This document shows, piece after piece, positions 9,496-17,726 of a stretch of 64,000 nucleotides of DNA. Numbering within the stretch: the stretch's first letter is position 1; every line of letters starts with the position of its first letter. Source of the DNA: W0P28-013 sp964570565 (GTDB lineage: Bacteria > Bacteroidota > Bacteroidia > Bacteroidales > Paludibacteraceae). The stretch spans positions 298,011 to 362,010 of the forward strand of contig CAZMYT010000002.1 of the NCBI GenBank assembly GCA_964570565.1, written 5' to 3'. The position numbers and the translations under genes were made by a program. Below the pieces are notes generated by a model. It worked only from the letters and a program-made list of their open reading frames with translations. It ran no database searches and had not been told where the DNA came from.

Positions 9496-10836
9496 TTATT
9501 TTTGGGTGGCACGTGTACGTATAATTTCGCCAACTGTGGCTTTACCCATGCGTACGTAGTCGAGTAATGGGCGGTTACTTGGGCACGAATATAAACAACA
9601 TCCGCATTCAATACAGTCCATAATTGCATTTTGTTCCATATCGTCCCATAAACGCATTTCGGCTTGTCGTACTAGTAAAAATGGTTCTAAGCCCATAGGA
9701 CAGGCTTCAACGCATTTGCCACAACGCATACAGTTTACGGGTTCACGGCGAACTGATTCGGCTTCAGTCATGATTAAAATACCCGAAGTGCGTTTGTGTG
9801 CTGGCATGTTAACGTTGCTCATGGCGCGTCCCATCATAGGGCCACCAGCAATGATTTTACCCGTATCTTCAGGAATTCCACCAGCTTGTGCAATAACATC
9901 GGCTAGTGGTGTACCAAAACGTACTAAATAGTTACCACGGCGGGTTACACTTTCGCCTGTTACAGTTATGACGCGGTCTATCAATGGTTTATTTTTTTGA
10001 ACAGCTTCGTATACGGCATATACAGTAGCTACGTTTTGAACCACTGCGCCTACTGCTATAGGAAGTGCGCCGCTTGGAACTTGTCGTCCGATAGTGGCAT
10101 CAATAAGTTGTTTTTCCCCACCTTGTGGATAGCGCAATTTTAAAGGACAGATTTCGATACCAAAATGGCGATTGGCTATTTTTTGGAATAATTCAATCGC
10201 GTCTTTTTTATTATTTTCGATACCTACAATGGCGTGTTCTATCTCCAATGCGCGCATTAGCAATGAAATTCCAATAAAAATTTCTTCGCCACGTTCCAAC
10301 ATGAGTTGGTGGTCACATGTAAGGTAAGGTTCACATTCTACAGCATTGATAATTAATACTTCAACTTTTGAACCTGGAGGTGGGCTTAGTTTTACATGAG
10401 TTGGGAAACAAGCACCACCTAAACCCACAATGCCGGCATCTTGAATCTTTTTGATGATTTCTTTGCTGGTTAATTTACAAATACGATTCAAATCAGGTGT
10501 GCGGTCGATAGTTTCGAGCCATTCGTCGCCATCTTCTTCTGCATCAATAAATATAGAAGGCATTGGTAATCCCCAAGCATCAAGCGCGGTGTCAATTTTT
10601 GTAACAACGCCAGAGATGGGGGCGTGTACATTTACCGACACAAAGCCATTGGCCGCTGCTATAACTTGGCCAACTTTTACGTGATCACCTTTTTCTACTA
10701 TGGGTTGTGCAGGAGCACCTATGTGTTGACTTAAAGGTACAATGGCTTGTTTTGGAAGAGCCACTGTTTCTATAGGTATGTTGGCGGATAGTTTGTGATC
10801 TGTTGGATGAATTCCACCTATTCTAAATGTTTTCAT
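9496..10836 (-). CDS. rnfC: RNF complex NADH-binding subunit RnfC
   Basis: Peripheral subunit that binds NAD(H) and FMN and passes electrons to RnfD/G. The N-terminal segment has a biotinyl-like barrel (HVKVGQVIAAANGFVSVNVH). The nucleotide-binding region includes GIVGLGGACFPTHVKLSPP near 139-157. Two ferredoxin-type 4Fe-4S sites are visible at CMRCGKCVEACPMGL (near 370) and CIECGCCLYSCPSNRPL (near 410). At 446 residues it is the short form without the long C-terminal repeat of E. coli RsxC. It lies 12 nt after rnfB. Confidence 0.95.
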   Translation of the reverse strand: MKTFRIGGIHPTDHKLSANIPIETVALPKQAIVPLSQHIGAPAQPIVEKGDHVKVGQVIAAANGFVSVNVHAPISGVVTKIDTALDAWGLPMPSIFIDAEEDGDEWLETIDRTPDLNRICKLTSKEIIKKIQDAGIVGLGGACFPTHVKLSPPPGSKVEVLIINAVECEPYLTCDHQLMLERGEEIFIGISLLMRALEIEHAIVGIENNKKDAIELFQKIANRHFGIEICPLKLRYPQGGEKQLIDATIGRQVPSGALPIAVGAVVQNVATVYAVYEAVQKNKPLIDRVITVTGESVTRRGNYLVRFGTPLADVIAQAGGIPEDTGKIIAGGPMMGRAMSNVNMPAHKRTSGILIMTEAESVRREPVNCMRCGKCVEACPMGLEPFLLVRQAEMRLWDDMEQNAIMDCIECGCCLYSCPSNRPLLDYVRMGKATVGEIIRTRATQK

Positions 10837-10848
10837 AATATGTATGTC

Positions 10849-11727
10849 TTATGCGTTAAGCGTTTCGGTTGGTTTTACTTCGGCAGTTTGACTCTCGGTA
10901 AGAGGCTTGCGTGCAGGAAAATTCATTTCATGAATGGCGTTTGTTGGACAAACTACCACACATTTACGGCACAAACGGCACTTGTCGTAATCAATATAGG
11001 CCAAATTGTTGCTAATGGTGATGGCATCAAACGCACATTCTTTCTCACATTTACTACAGCCAATACACGCCACAGCGCATGCTTTACGTGCTACGCCACC
11101 TTTATCTTTATTCACACAACTCACAAAAATACGTCGCCCTTTAGGCCCTTTTTTCCGCAATTCGATGATATTTTTTGGACAAGCTTTTACGCAAGCGCCA
11201 CAGGCGGTACATTTATCTTCATCTACCTCTGGTAAACCCGTTTCAGGATTCATGTGAATGGCATCGAATTTACAAACGGCTACGCAATCGCCACAACCTA
11301 AACAGCCATACATGCAGCCAGTTTCTCCAGCATAAAGGTTGTGCATAATTTGGCAGGAGCGAGCACCATCGTAGTGTGATGTTTTAGGGCGATGTTCGCA
11401 CGTTCCATTACAGCGAACAACTGCAATCATCGGTTCACTTTCGACAGCAGCTAATCCTAAGATTTCGCCTACCTTTGCCATAGTTGGCGAGCCTCCAACA
11501 GGACAAAGCAAATTGTCCAAGGAATCGGCTTTTACACACGCTTCGGCAAAGTTGCGACAGCCAGGTTTACCACATCCACCACAGTTGGCTCCAGGCAAAA
11601 CAGCTTCTACTTCGTCGATACGTGGGTCTTCTTCTACTTTAAATTTTTGGGCGGCAAGGTATAAAACTACGGCTGATATACAGCCTATGACGCCAAGAGT
11701 GATAAGAGAAATGACAATTAAATTCAT
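10849..11727 (-). CDS. rnfB: RNF complex ferredoxin subunit RnfB
   Basis: Entry point for electrons from reduced ferredoxin. It has an N-terminal transmembrane helix (residues 1-25), then a 4Fe-4S cluster motif ANCGGCGKPGCRNFAEAC with a downstream LCPVGG. Four further ferredoxin-like Cys motifs follow: CLGCGDCVAVC, CTACGACVKACP, CIGCSKCEKEC and CRLCRKCVVVCP. At 292 residues it is longer than enterobacterial RsxB, as in other Bacteroidales. It is the first core subunit gene of the operon and follows the RseC-like gene by about 40 nt. Confidence 0.95.
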   Translation of the reverse strand: MNLIVISLITLGVIGCISAVVLYLAAQKFKVEEDPRIDEVEAVLPGANCGGCGKPGCRNFAEACVKADSLDNLLCPVGGSPTMAKVGEILGLAAVESEPMIAVVRCNGTCEHRPKTSHYDGARSCQIMHNLYAGETGCMYGCLGCGDCVAVCKFDAIHMNPETGLPEVDEDKCTACGACVKACPKNIIELRKKGPKGRRIFVSCVNKDKGGVARKACAVACIGCSKCEKECAFDAITISNNLAYIDYDKCRLCRKCVVVCPTNAIHEMNFPARKPLTESQTAEVKPTETLNA

Positions 11728-11766
11728 GGTGATGAAATAATGTTATAATGAAAAAATTGTTGGTTA

Positions 11767-12186
11767 TTAGTTTTTGGTTGTTACATAAAATTGGAATTGG
11801 CTGGCGAGTTTCTTTTTGAAGAGTGCCATGATGCCAAAATAGGGAATCAAGGTTCCCAATGCGATAGAGCCTGAAAGTGCTTCGTTGGAGGTAAACAATT
11901 TGAGAACCAATAAGGTTGCCAAAATCATACAAAATGGAATAACAAAGGCCAGTAAAACAGCGCGTAAGCCCATACTACGCTGACCGAAAATAGTCACACG
12001 TTGGCCCACATTAATCTGGGCGTCTTTGGGAATAAGAGCATCAATAATTTTCTCAGCCGTATCAGAAGCCGTGCAAGCAGCTTTCGCATGGCAGGCAGAG
12101 CAAGCAGAGTGTTGTTCGATGCGTACAAATGCGTGATTACCTTCTATACGCTCAACAATACCGTCGTGTTCGATTAAATCATTCAT
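11767..12186 (-). CDS. RseC/MucC family membrane protein, first gene of RNF operon
   Basis: SoxR-reducing system/RseC family protein of 139 residues. The N-terminal part has a small beta domain with a Cys-rich motif CSACHAKAACTASD near 35-48, as in RseC. Two hydrophobic segments follow near 75-120. The ATG at 12186 (MNDLIEHDGIVERIEG) is chosen over one at 12237 because a promoter box at 12234-12242 overlaps the longer start. RseC homologues commonly precede RNF genes in Bacteroidota; in E. coli RseC and RsxABCDGE together keep SoxR reduced, but whether that applies here is unknown. Confidence 0.85.
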   Translation of the reverse strand: MNDLIEHDGIVERIEGNHAFVRIEQHSACSACHAKAACTASDTAEKIIDALIPKDAQINVGQRVTIFGQRSMGLRAVLLAFVIPFCMILATLLVLKLFTSNEALSGSIALGTLIPYFGIMALFKKKLASQFQFYVTTKN

Positions 12187-12233
12187 TTTCAAAGGTGGTT
12201 TTAGGTTTGGAAACCTAATTTGAATACACGGGC

Positions 12234-12242
12234 GCAAAAGTA
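12234..12242 (-). promoter_or_regulatory. -7 promoter box for the RNF operon
   Basis: TACTTTTGC on the minus strand matches TAnnTTTGC, 48 nt upstream of the RseC-like ATG. It is back to back with the rbfA promoter box. No convincing -33 TTG was found. Confidence 0.55.
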
Positions 12243-12255
12243 CAAATAAAATGGT

Positions 12256-12264
12256 TAACTTTGC
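12256..12264 (+). promoter_or_regulatory. -7 promoter box for rbfA
   Basis: TAACTTTGC matches TAnnTTTGC and lies 96 nt upstream of the rbfA ATG, divergent from the RNF promoter. It predicts an untranslated leader of roughly 85-90 nt. Confidence 0.55.
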
Positions 12265-12294
12265 ACCGAATTATAGCGTTATTTTTTTTATTAG

Positions 12295-12330
12295 TGCATT
12301 CGCTTCAGGTTTTTCTGAAGCTATGATGCA
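12295..12330 (+). promoter_or_regulatory. Stem-loop in the rbfA leader
   Basis: GCTTCAG (12302-12308) pairs with CTGAAGC (12315-12321) around a six-base loop, and TGCAT (12295-12299) pairs with ATGCA (12326-12330) outside it. No T run follows, so it is not a terminator. rbfA is cold-regulated in E. coli, which makes a leader structure plausible, but a role here is unproven. Confidence 0.4.
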
Positions 12331-12359
12331 ATCAATCATTTTGTTACACAATAAGTTAT

Positions 12360-12707
12360 ATGGAAACAACAAGACAGGAAAAGATAGCGCGTTTATTGCA
12401 AAAGGAATTAGGTGAACTATTTTTGCTTTATGCGCGTCAGTTACAAGGCGTTTTAATCACGGTTACAGAAGTACGCGTGACAACCGATTTAAGTTTAGGA
12501 AGAGTATTCCTGAGCGTTTTCCCAACCAACAAATCGGCAGAAGTGATGCCACAAGTTCAATCCGATACGAAATCTATTCGTTTTGAGTTGGGCAAACGTG
12601 TGCGTCATCAGTTGCGTATTGTTCCTGAGCTTTCATTTTATTTGGATGAATCGATGGAAAAATTGGAACATATTGACCAATTATTGAAAAATACGGCTTC
12701 AGAGTAA
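12360..12707 (+). CDS. rbfA: 30S ribosome-binding factor A
   Basis: Small KH-fold protein that assists late maturation of the 30S subunit and the 16S 5' end. The 115-residue protein has the family N terminus (ETTRQEKIARLLQKELGEL), a middle LITVTEVRVTTDLSLGRVFLSVF strand region, and the C-terminal RIVPELSFYLDESMEK motif. The ATG at 12360 is the first in frame. The next gene begins 10 nt later, so it forms an operon with the LolE-type permease. Confidence 0.95.
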   Translation: METTRQEKIARLLQKELGELFLLYARQLQGVLITVTEVRVTTDLSLGRVFLSVFPTNKSAEVMPQVQSDTKSIRFELGKRVRHQLRIVPELSFYLDESMEKLEHIDQLLKNTASE

Positions 12708-12717
12708 TAGTGGCGTG

Positions 12718-14004
12718 ATGGATAATCAACAGAAAAAGCAAGCGTGGCACCTGCGCATACGTCAGTATGTGTGGTCGTTATTTGTGGCGCAACGCTACCT
12801 GTTTTCTAAAAAGTCGCATAATACCATCAATATTATTTCGATTGTGTCGATGTGTGGTGTGGCGGTTGGTTCTATGGCGCTTATTTGCGTACTTTCTGTG
12901 CTCAATGGGTTTGAGCACATGGTGCAGGATTCTTTTACTTCATTTGATCCTGACTTAAAAATCACTTCGCAGCAAGGTCGTGTATTCGACTTAAATACAG
13001 AGGCGTGGCAACAAGTTCGCACGTTGGATGGTGTAGAACTATTTTCAGAAGTTTTTTCAGGCAATGTATTGGTTGGTTTTAATGGACGACAAACGCCAGC
13101 TCTTATAAAAGGTGTAAGTACTAATTACTCACACATGACAGGTGTTAAAACCCTCATGATAGATGGATCGTTTATGTTGCGTGGCGGCGCTGGTAATACC
13201 GCGGTAATGGGTGTAGGTGTAGCTAATACGTTGAGTTTAGGCGTCGATTTTGTATCGCCCATAGCGCTGTTTGTGCCAAAACGTAATGTCAACGTCAATT
13301 TAGCGCGACCTGAAACCGCCTTTACACAACATCATCTTTTTGTGTCAGGTGTTTTTGCCGCTAATCAACCTGAATACGATGATGAAATTGTATTTGTTCC
13401 TATTGACTTGGCGCAGCAACTCTTTGATTATAGTCCTACAGAAGTTTCGTCGGTTGAAATTAAAGTAAAAAATGAGAATCAGATAGATAAGTTGGAATCT
13501 ACTATTCAAACTATTTTGGGAGATTCCTTTGCTGTTCAGAATCGCTATGAACAACAGGCTGATTTTTACCGCATTCTTCAAATAGAAAAATGGATTACTT
13601 TCCTTATTCTGGCATTTATTTTACTCATTGCTACGTGTAATATTATTGGCTCACTTTCTATGCTGATGATCAACAAGCAACAAGATATTGCGTTATTTTT
13701 TAACTTAGGTGCAGATAATAAAATCGTACAATTTCTGTTCTTACTAGAAGGTTGGATGATTTCGGTGTATGGTGCCTTGGTTGGTTTAGCTGTTGGTGTG
13801 GTGCTCTGTTTAATACAGCAATATGTGGGTGTTATTAAAATGGGCGAAGGATTTGTTGTAGAAAACTACCCTGTAGCTTTGCAGTTAGGCGATGTGTTTT
13901 TAGTCTTTTTTACCGTAATTATCTTAGGTTTTTTATTGGCCAGTTATCCTGCCAGTGTGTTACGTAAACGCCGTATTACAAAAAGTAATGAAAAAGGTAT
14001 TTAA
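12718..14004 (+). CDS. LolE/FtsX-type ABC transporter permease
   Basis: Permease of the MacB/FtsX/LolCE superfamily, 428 residues. It has the expected four membrane segments: one near residues 38-62 (VSMCGVAVGSMALICVLSVL), then a large periplasmic domain, then three near 290-315, 335-365 and 385-410. The N-terminal FVAQRYLFSKKSHNTINIIS motif is typical of LolC/LolE lipoprotein-release permeases. A GTG three bases upstream (12715) is also in frame; the ATG is preferred. The partner ATPase is not adjacent. Probable role: moving lipoproteins from the inner membrane towards the outer membrane. Confidence 0.85.
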   Translation: MDNQQKKQAWHLRIRQYVWSLFVAQRYLFSKKSHNTINIISIVSMCGVAVGSMALICVLSVLNGFEHMVQDSFTSFDPDLKITSQQGRVFDLNTEAWQQVRTLDGVELFSEVFSGNVLVGFNGRQTPALIKGVSTNYSHMTGVKTLMIDGSFMLRGGAGNTAVMGVGVANTLSLGVDFVSPIALFVPKRNVNVNLARPETAFTQHHLFVSGVFAANQPEYDDEIVFVPIDLAQQLFDYSPTEVSSVEIKVKNENQIDKLESTIQTILGDSFAVQNRYEQQADFYRILQIEKWITFLILAFILLIATCNIIGSLSMLMINKQQDIALFFNLGADNKIVQFLFLLEGWMISVYGALVGLAVGVVLCLIQQYVGVIKMGEGFVVENYPVALQLGDVFLVFFTVIILGFLLASYPASVLRKRRITKSNEKGI

Positions 14005-15151
14005 TCTTATTTTATTGGTAAGTGTATGCTTGTTGTCATCGTGCGACGAGTATCCTGTGACTTCGGTTAGTCTTGACCGTTCTTCTTTAACTATGAATAC
14101 AGGAGAAAGCTACCAATTGGAATGTATTATTCAACCATTATCTTCGGCTTATGCCAATTCTACCAATTGGAAATCTTCCGATCCATCTGTGGCAACCGTA
14201 AATGCTTCAGGCGTTGTTACGGCGGTTTATTCTGGTAGTTGTACAATTACGGCTTCTTCTGGCGATCATAAGGCTGTGTGTCAGGTGGTTGTAAATCCTT
14301 TGGAATATGGCTTTTCGTTCGGTCGTGCAGGAGCTCTCTATTATGGAGATTCTTACGATGTTGGCACTCATAATTTTGTGTTACGCTTATTGGGCGACGG
14401 TGTTGCTATGGACAACGATGGCATGTTATCAGGTGAAGGACTCTTTGTGAATTTGGATGTGCAACTCCCTTTAACCGATTTTAAGTTGACAGCAGGAACT
14501 TATCATATGTCGGAAGAACGAGGTGAATATACGTTTGCGCCAGGTCAAATTTATGAAGAATCGGGAACGCAATATGCGATTGGAACTTTTGTCGGACAAC
14601 GCACGAGTGAAGGTTTAAAAGTTATTTTTGTAAAATCGGGTTCGTTTTGGATTACCGTTACAGGCGATACATATCGATTGGAAGCTCATTTGGTAGGTGA
14701 AAAGCAAGAGGATATAGTGCTTTCATTCCAAGGTACCATTCCTGTTATTGATAAAACGGGTGCCAATCCACCAGAAACCATTACCTTAAATCCTTCGTCA
14801 GTGAAGGTTGACTTTTTGGGTGATATTGATGGTGTTGGTCTTAATGTGTTTAGACATACCATAACTCATGCTCAAGATACGGTTTTGCAATTGGAGTTTT
14901 ATGCGCCTTTAAGTGTTACCGATAAAGTGCCAAATGGAACCTATCCATTTTCAGGAACAAATACCTATGCTTTGGTGCCTGCATCCACTAATAATGGCGT
15001 ATTGCGAGGAGCTTGGTTTACCGATGTCAACGGTAAGAAAAAAATACTCAATGGACAGGTCGTGGTTTCAAAGAAGGATGAAAATCAAATGTTTACATGT
15101 CGATTAATCGACGAAACCGGCCGTATAATCGATGTAAATTATATACATTAA
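13988..15151 (+). CDS. Lipoprotein with bacterial Ig-like (Big_2) domain
   Basis: The ATG at 13988 overlaps the end of the permease gene by 17 nt and gives a lipoprotein signal (MKKVFNLILLVSVCLLSSC), with the lipobox Cys at residue 19. Residues about 24-105 form a Big_2 domain (VTSVSLDRSSLTMNTGESYQ, then SSDPSVATVNASGVVTAVY). The rest, to residue 387, shows a repeated beta-rich pattern (two LN(P)SSV/FG...LRLLGDG-like units) that I do not recognise. The overlap with the permease suggests translational coupling. Function unknown; a surface or periplasmic lipoprotein is the safest call. Confidence 0.8.
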   Translation: MKKVFNLILLVSVCLLSSCDEYPVTSVSLDRSSLTMNTGESYQLECIIQPLSSAYANSTNWKSSDPSVATVNASGVVTAVYSGSCTITASSGDHKAVCQVVVNPLEYGFSFGRAGALYYGDSYDVGTHNFVLRLLGDGVAMDNDGMLSGEGLFVNLDVQLPLTDFKLTAGTYHMSEERGEYTFAPGQIYEESGTQYAIGTFVGQRTSEGLKVIFVKSGSFWITVTGDTYRLEAHLVGEKQEDIVLSFQGTIPVIDKTGANPPETITLNPSSVKVDFLGDIDGVGLNVFRHTITHAQDTVLQLEFYAPLSVTDKVPNGTYPFSGTNTYALVPASTNNGVLRGAWFTDVNGKKKILNGQVVVSKKDENQMFTCRLIDETGRIIDVNYIH

Positions 15152-15163
15152 ACGTTAAAATCA

Positions 15164-15195
15164 TTGTATTTCAATAAATAAAGAGTTATCTTTGT
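15164..15195 (+). promoter_or_regulatory. Promoter of the nuclease cluster
   Basis: TTG at 15164-15166, a 20-nt spacer, and TATCTTTGT at 15187-15195: a full Bacteroidota -33/-7 promoter. The leader from the predicted start (about 15202) to the first ATG is about 70 nt. Confidence 0.8.
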
Positions 15196-15208
15196 CGCAA
15201 ATTTTCTC

Positions 15209-15244
15209 AAAAGAGCGCTACTTGGCCATCAAGAGTGCTCTTTT
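15209..15244 (+). terminator. Terminator-like hairpin in the nuclease-cluster leader
   Basis: AAAAGAGC (15209-15216) pairs with GCTCTTTT (15237-15244), and CTTG/CAAG can pair inside. It ends in four T. It lies downstream of the promoter at 15164-15195 and upstream of the first nuclease ATG, so it would be in the leader RNA. It may be an attenuator, or the terminator of the lipoprotein gene that was overrun by a promoter. Confidence 0.5.
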
Positions 15245-15271
15245 GATTGTCTAAATACCTTTAATTAAATC

Positions 15272-17713
15272 ATGAAAAAAGTAAATTTAACAGCGCTTCT
15301 TTTGTTCTTTGTTCTGCTGGTTTCAGCGGCTGAGATGCCTGATGCCTATTACTCAGCTGCCAATGGGAAATCAGATTCTATCTTAAAATCTTCATTGAGT
15401 CAAATTATTCGTAAACATACGGTGTTGAGTTATGGCTCTGGCAGTAATTCTAGTTGGTATTGTTTTTATTATGCTGACCGCGATCCTGTTACAGGATTAT
15501 GCATGGATATGTATTCCGATGATTGGAAGGCTTTTTCTTCGCCAGGTGCTGTAGTTAGCGGTTGTAATATTGAACATAGTTTTGCTAAATCATGGTGGGG
15601 TGGTAGTACAAATGATGCCTATAAAGATTGTTATCATTTGAATCCATCAAATTCTACTGCAAATTCAAGTCGTGGTAATTATCCATTGGGTGTACCTACT
15701 CAAGATTTGAAAAGCAACACAGGTTCGTTGCGTGTAGGGAAAGCTACTTATAATGGTCAAACGTTTTTTGTTTTTGAACCCAAAGATGAATATAAAGGCG
15801 ATTTTGCCCGAGCTTATTTTTATATGGCAACTTGTTACGGTGACGAATTGACTTGGCGTAAAGATAATACAGATGTGGGCTCTTATTATGCTATGCGTAA
15901 CCCAACAGATAAGGATGCTTATCTTGAGTTTTTGGATTGGGAAATTGATGTTTTATTGCAATGGCATCGTCAAGACCCAGTTTCTACTAAAGAAATGAAT
16001 CGTGCAAGTGCAGTTAATGATTTTCAGAAAAACCGTAATCCGTTTATTGACTATCCGTGTTTAGCTGAATATATTTGGGGGAGCAAAAAAGGCGAGACTG
16101 TAGATTTTACCCATTTAATGTCGACTGCTAATCCTAATTATTTAGGTGGCGACGATAAATCGGGCTGTAGCTGTGAAATTACAGAGCCAACTATTACATC
16201 ACCTCGTAAAAACGCTACTGTAAATGTAGGTGCAGCTAATCTTAACGAAGAATTAACAGCCACAATCAATGTACAAGGAGTTTTGCTTACTCAAAATGTA
16301 TCACTTGCAATTTCGGGCACAAATGCCTCTTTGTTTAAAGTGTCAAAAACTTCGCTTACTGCAGCACAAGTTTTAAATGGCGTAGATGTTGTGGTGATTT
16401 ACAAACCAACTGCTCTAGGTCAACACAGTGCCACTTTGACTCTTTCGAGTGGTGAGCTGGCAGCTAGTACTGTGGTAACTTTAACCGGTTCATGTTTAGC
16501 TACATTAACTTCGCCAACAACACAAGGTGTTTCGTTTTCGGGTAGCGATGCAACTGTTACACAACAACAAGATGTGATGATAAAAGGTACAAATTTAGCT
16601 GGTAATGTATCATTAACATTAAGCGGAACCGATGCTGCTAAATTTACATTAACAAAATCATCTTTAACAGCTGCAGAAGTAAATGCTGGCCAAGTGATTA
16701 TACTTAAATATAAACCAGAAGCCATTAAGGCGCATACAGCTACACTTACTGTATCAAGTAATGATTTCGCATCAGTAGTTGTTCCTATTACGGGTGAGTG
16801 CACCTTTCAAGCATTAGAAGCTACCAATGTGGGGCCTTCTGGATTTACTGCAAATTGGACAAATGCAGGTGCTGCTAATTATGTGTTAGATGTATCTACA
16901 CAAACAACTGTAGGAGGTGCCTCTGTACCCGTTCTTACCGAACAATTTAATGGCTCAATGTCGACGAGTGTTTCTATATCAGGTTTTAGTATATTGACTG
17001 AATTAAACAGTACTGCTATTCGTATCGGCGCAAGTGGTACGGCTGCTACTATGACACTTACTGGTCTTGATTTATCACATGGAGCTAGTATTGCATTATC
17101 GGCTAAAATGTATAGTGCCACTGATGCTTCTACATTGTCATTAAAAGTCGGCACAACTACTATTACTACGTGGAATGTAACAGCCGATTTTAGTACGTTA
17201 ACAGCAGAAATTCCAGCGTCAGCTGAAACTTCGCTTACTATTACAAGTGGCGGTACTAAACCTCGTGCTTACATCGATTGGTTAATTGTGTCTGTAGGTG
17301 GTGAAGCTATTACAAATACATCGCTCACAGGGTATCCAAAATCGGTAGGCAATGTGCAATCGTATTTGGTAGTTGGTTTAGAGCCAAACAAAAAATATTA
17401 TTACACAGTAACTCCAACTGGTGTTCCTGTTTCGGAACAAATTGCTGTCATGACTTTGGAGGAAAATACGCCAACTAGCATGCAATATACCGATGCCAAT
17501 GCGCTTGTATATTACACGACTTCTGAAGCTATTCATATTCTAAACTTACAACCAGGTAGTGCTGTGAAGGTTTTTGATGCTACAGGTCGTTTGTGTGTGC
17601 AACGTGTTAATTGCCTTGCCGAGGAACATTTTGATGTTCCAAGCAAAGGTGTTTACCTGATTCAAATTCTTTCTGAAGAAAATCACTATACTATTAAAAC
17701 GTTAATATTCTAA
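15272..17713 (+). CDS. Secreted endonuclease I family protein with Ig-like and FN3-like domains (copy 1)
   Basis: 813 residues with a signal peptide (1-20). The endonuclease I (beta-beta-alpha metal, EndA/Vvn type) domain spans about 25-280. The catalytic His is in NIEHSFAKSWWGG (near 100), followed by YHLNPSNSTANSSRGNYPLG, and the family signature NRNPFIDYPCLAEYIWG is near 254. Two tandem Ig-like repeats follow (about 305-405 and 408-510), then an FN3-like module (FTANWTNAGAANYVLDV) and a beta-rich domain. The C-terminal 70 residues (VKVFDATGRLCVQ, GVYLIQI) resemble a T9SS type A sorting domain. Of the six copies this has the most divergent active-site region (FAKSWW instead of VPQSWF). Secreted DNA/RNA degradation is the expected activity. 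Confidence 0.9.
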   Translation: MKKVNLTALLLFFVLLVSAAEMPDAYYSAANGKSDSILKSSLSQIIRKHTVLSYGSGSNSSWYCFYYADRDPVTGLCMDMYSDDWKAFSSPGAVVSGCNIEHSFAKSWWGGSTNDAYKDCYHLNPSNSTANSSRGNYPLGVPTQDLKSNTGSLRVGKATYNGQTFFVFEPKDEYKGDFARAYFYMATCYGDELTWRKDNTDVGSYYAMRNPTDKDAYLEFLDWEIDVLLQWHRQDPVSTKEMNRASAVNDFQKNRNPFIDYPCLAEYIWGSKKGETVDFTHLMSTANPNYLGGDDKSGCSCEITEPTITSPRKNATVNVGAANLNEELTATINVQGVLLTQNVSLAISGTNASLFKVSKTSLTAAQVLNGVDVVVIYKPTALGQHSATLTLSSGELAASTVVTLTGSCLATLTSPTTQGVSFSGSDATVTQQQDVMIKGTNLAGNVSLTLSGTDAAKFTLTKSSLTAAEVNAGQVIILKYKPEAIKAHTATLTVSSNDFASVVVPITGECTFQALEATNVGPSGFTANWTNAGAANYVLDVSTQTTVGGASVPVLTEQFNGSMSTSVSISGFSILTELNSTAIRIGASGTAATMTLTGLDLSHGASIALSAKMYSATDASTLSLKVGTTTITTWNVTADFSTLTAEIPASAETSLTITSGGTKPRAYIDWLIVSVGGEAITNTSLTGYPKSVGNVQSYLVVGLEPNKKYYYTVTPTGVPVSEQIAVMTLEENTPTSMQYTDANALVYYTTSEAIHILNLQPGSAVKVFDATGRLCVQRVNCLAEEHFDVPSKGVYLIQILSEENHYTIKTLIF

Positions 17714-17726
17714 TCCATAAACCAAA

